DNA of 6,576 bases from Atopobium sp. (GTDB taxonomy: Bacteria; Actinomycetota; Coriobacteriia; Coriobacteriales; Atopobiaceae), in contig JABZHP010000063.1 in NCBI GenBank assembly GCA_015258785.1, forward strand, positions 1 to 6,576, read 5' to 3'. A model generated the notes under the pieces. That model saw nothing but the letters and a program-made list of their open reading frames with translations. It was not told the DNA's origin and made no database searches. The translations under genes were made by a program, and so were the position numbers. How positions within the stretch are numbered: the stretch's first letter is position 1; each line of letters starts with the position of its first letter. Below, piece after piece: positions 5,596 to 6,576 of this stretch.

Positions 5596-6576
5596 TGATG
5601 AAGACACTTAAGGGATTTTTGTCCAAGGGTCAGACAAGCTGGAACATGATCCTCATCGGTCTGCTTGTGCTTGAATTTGTGATTTTTGGTGCTGCAAACG
5701 GTAAGTTCCTGCGTCCAGCACTGCTGTTTACCAGCATTAACGACAACCTGCCTGTATTTATGATCTCGCTTTTTGTAACGCTTGTTATGGTTACCGGCGG
5801 CATCGACATCCAGGTTGCATCTCTGGTTGGTCTAACGTCCATTACCATCGGCGTTGGCTGGCAGGACTTTGGCCTTCCTATCTGGGGCGCTGTGGGCGTT
5901 GCCTTTGTCCTGGTTGTTGCATGCGGCGCGCTTTCGGGCTTCTTGATTGCGTACTGCCGAGTGCAAGCAATGGTTGTTACCCTGGGCGGCAGCTTCCTGT
6001 ACTCCGGTCTGGCCCTGCTCATCTCCACGCTCTCCAAGACCGAGAGCTACCAGGGAATTGGCGGTTTCCCCGAGGACTTCAAGTTTGTATCTAACTTCCA
6101 GCTCTTTGGCGTCATTCCATTCCAGCTACTTATCTACATCCTGATGCTGGTTATCGCATTCATTCTGCTGCACAAGACTAAGTATGGTCGCCGCGTTACC
6201 CTCGTTGGCGTTAACCAGAGCGCAGCTGAGTTCTCTGGCATTAACAGCCGAGCAGTCATCATGTCCACCTACATGCTCACCGCAGTTTCCGCTGTTATTG
6301 CAGGTGTTGTTCTGACCGCTTACCTTGGTACCGCTAAGTCCGATCTTGGTGCCGACCTCACCATGGACATCATCACCGCAGTTGTTTTGGGCGGCACGCT
6401 TTCCACTGGTGGTAAGGGCTCCATTGTTGGTACCGCACTTGCTTCGTTTGTTATTGCATTCTTGCGCTTCGGCTTGCCACTGTGCTTCAAGGTAAGCCCA
6501 CAGTACCTGGATATTCCTGTTGGTGTCCTGCTGGTTGTTGTCATCGTTGCTCGATCGGCAGCAAGCGGAACAAATA
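5595..6576 (+). CDS. lsrD: AI-2 import ABC transporter permease LsrD (cut by the window edge)
   Basis: This is the second AI-2 permease and partner of LsrC. 327 codons are open to the right edge with no stop; E. coli LsrD has 330 residues, so only a few codons are probably missing. The protein is strongly hydrophobic throughout, with GGIDIQVAS (68-76), SYQGIGGFPEDF (151-162), LHKTKYGRR (192-200), TAKSDLGADL (246-255) and ITAVVLGGTLSTGGKGSIVGT (260-280). These align with the blocks around YEGIGGFP, SARSDLGA and TAVVLGG in E. coli LsrD. The first ATG at 5595-5597 overlaps the lsrC stop by one base (TAATG); a second in-frame ATG follows at 5598-5600, and either could be used. Only a weak AAGAAGGG-like site precedes it, so translation is probably coupled to lsrC. 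lsrB is expected next. Confidence 0.92.
   Translation, partial: MMKTLKGFLSKGQTSWNMILIGLLVLEFVIFGAANGKFLRPALLFTSINDNLPVFMISLFVTLVMVTGGIDIQVASLVGLTSITIGVGWQDFGLPIWGAVGVAFVLVVACGALSGFLIAYCRVQAMVVTLGGSFLYSGLALLISTLSKTESYQGIGGFPEDFKFVSNFQLFGVIPFQLLIYILMLVIAFILLHKTKYGRRVTLVGVNQSAAEFSGINSRAVIMSTYMLTAVSAVIAGVVLTAYLGTAKSDLGADLTMDIITAVVLGGTLSTGGKGSIVGTALASFVIAFLRFGLPLCFKVSPQYLDIPVGVLLVVVIVARSAASGTN

Overview
This window carries most of an Lsr-type autoinducer-2 (AI-2) uptake and processing locus. It is laid out as two divergent transcription units around a 284-base regulatory region. The minus-strand unit reads lsrR (repressor), then lsrK (AI-2 kinase), then the first 28 codons of a further gene that runs off the left edge. 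The plus-strand unit reads lsrA (fused two-domain ABC ATPase), lsrC and lsrD (permeases). lsrD is cut by the right edge, probably within a few codons of its end. This is the same gene order as the enterobacterial lsrK-lsrR / lsrACDB... locus. The periplasmic-type binding protein LsrB and the processing enzymes LsrF and LsrG, if present, should lie just right of the window.

How the parts work together (known for the family, inferred here): the LsrACD transporter with LsrB imports AI-2. LsrK phosphorylates it in the cytoplasm. Phospho-AI-2 binds LsrR and releases it from operators between lsrR and lsrA, giving positive feedback on uptake. Assignments rest on long remembered blocks of similarity to the E. 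coli Lsr proteins, for example the kinase C-terminus ending in APGL and the LsrD block around GIGGFP, and on the synteny.

The organism is not an enterobacterium. The proteins diverge clearly from E. coli Lsr, and the genes have strong AGGAGG-type ribosome binding sites. Base composition looks mid-range, with a clear preference for GAG, AAC and CGC codons but an AT-rich intergenic region. A host-associated Gram-positive such as a Coriobacteriia member (Atopobium/Lancefieldella-like) would fit, but this is a guess from style, not proof.

Region by region: 1-84 is the start of a gene that looks weakly like a small cupin protein. 85-178 is a spacer with a short hairpin. 179-1741 is lsrK. 1756-2670 is lsrR. 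2671-2954 is the divergent control region, rich in repeats and inverted repeats. 2955-4508 is lsrA, 4519-5595 lsrC, and 5595 to the end lsrD. No mobile elements, CRISPR arrays, tRNA or rRNA genes are visible. The less ordinary parts are the extra gene downstream of lsrK and the dense repeat structure of the control region and lsrA leader.
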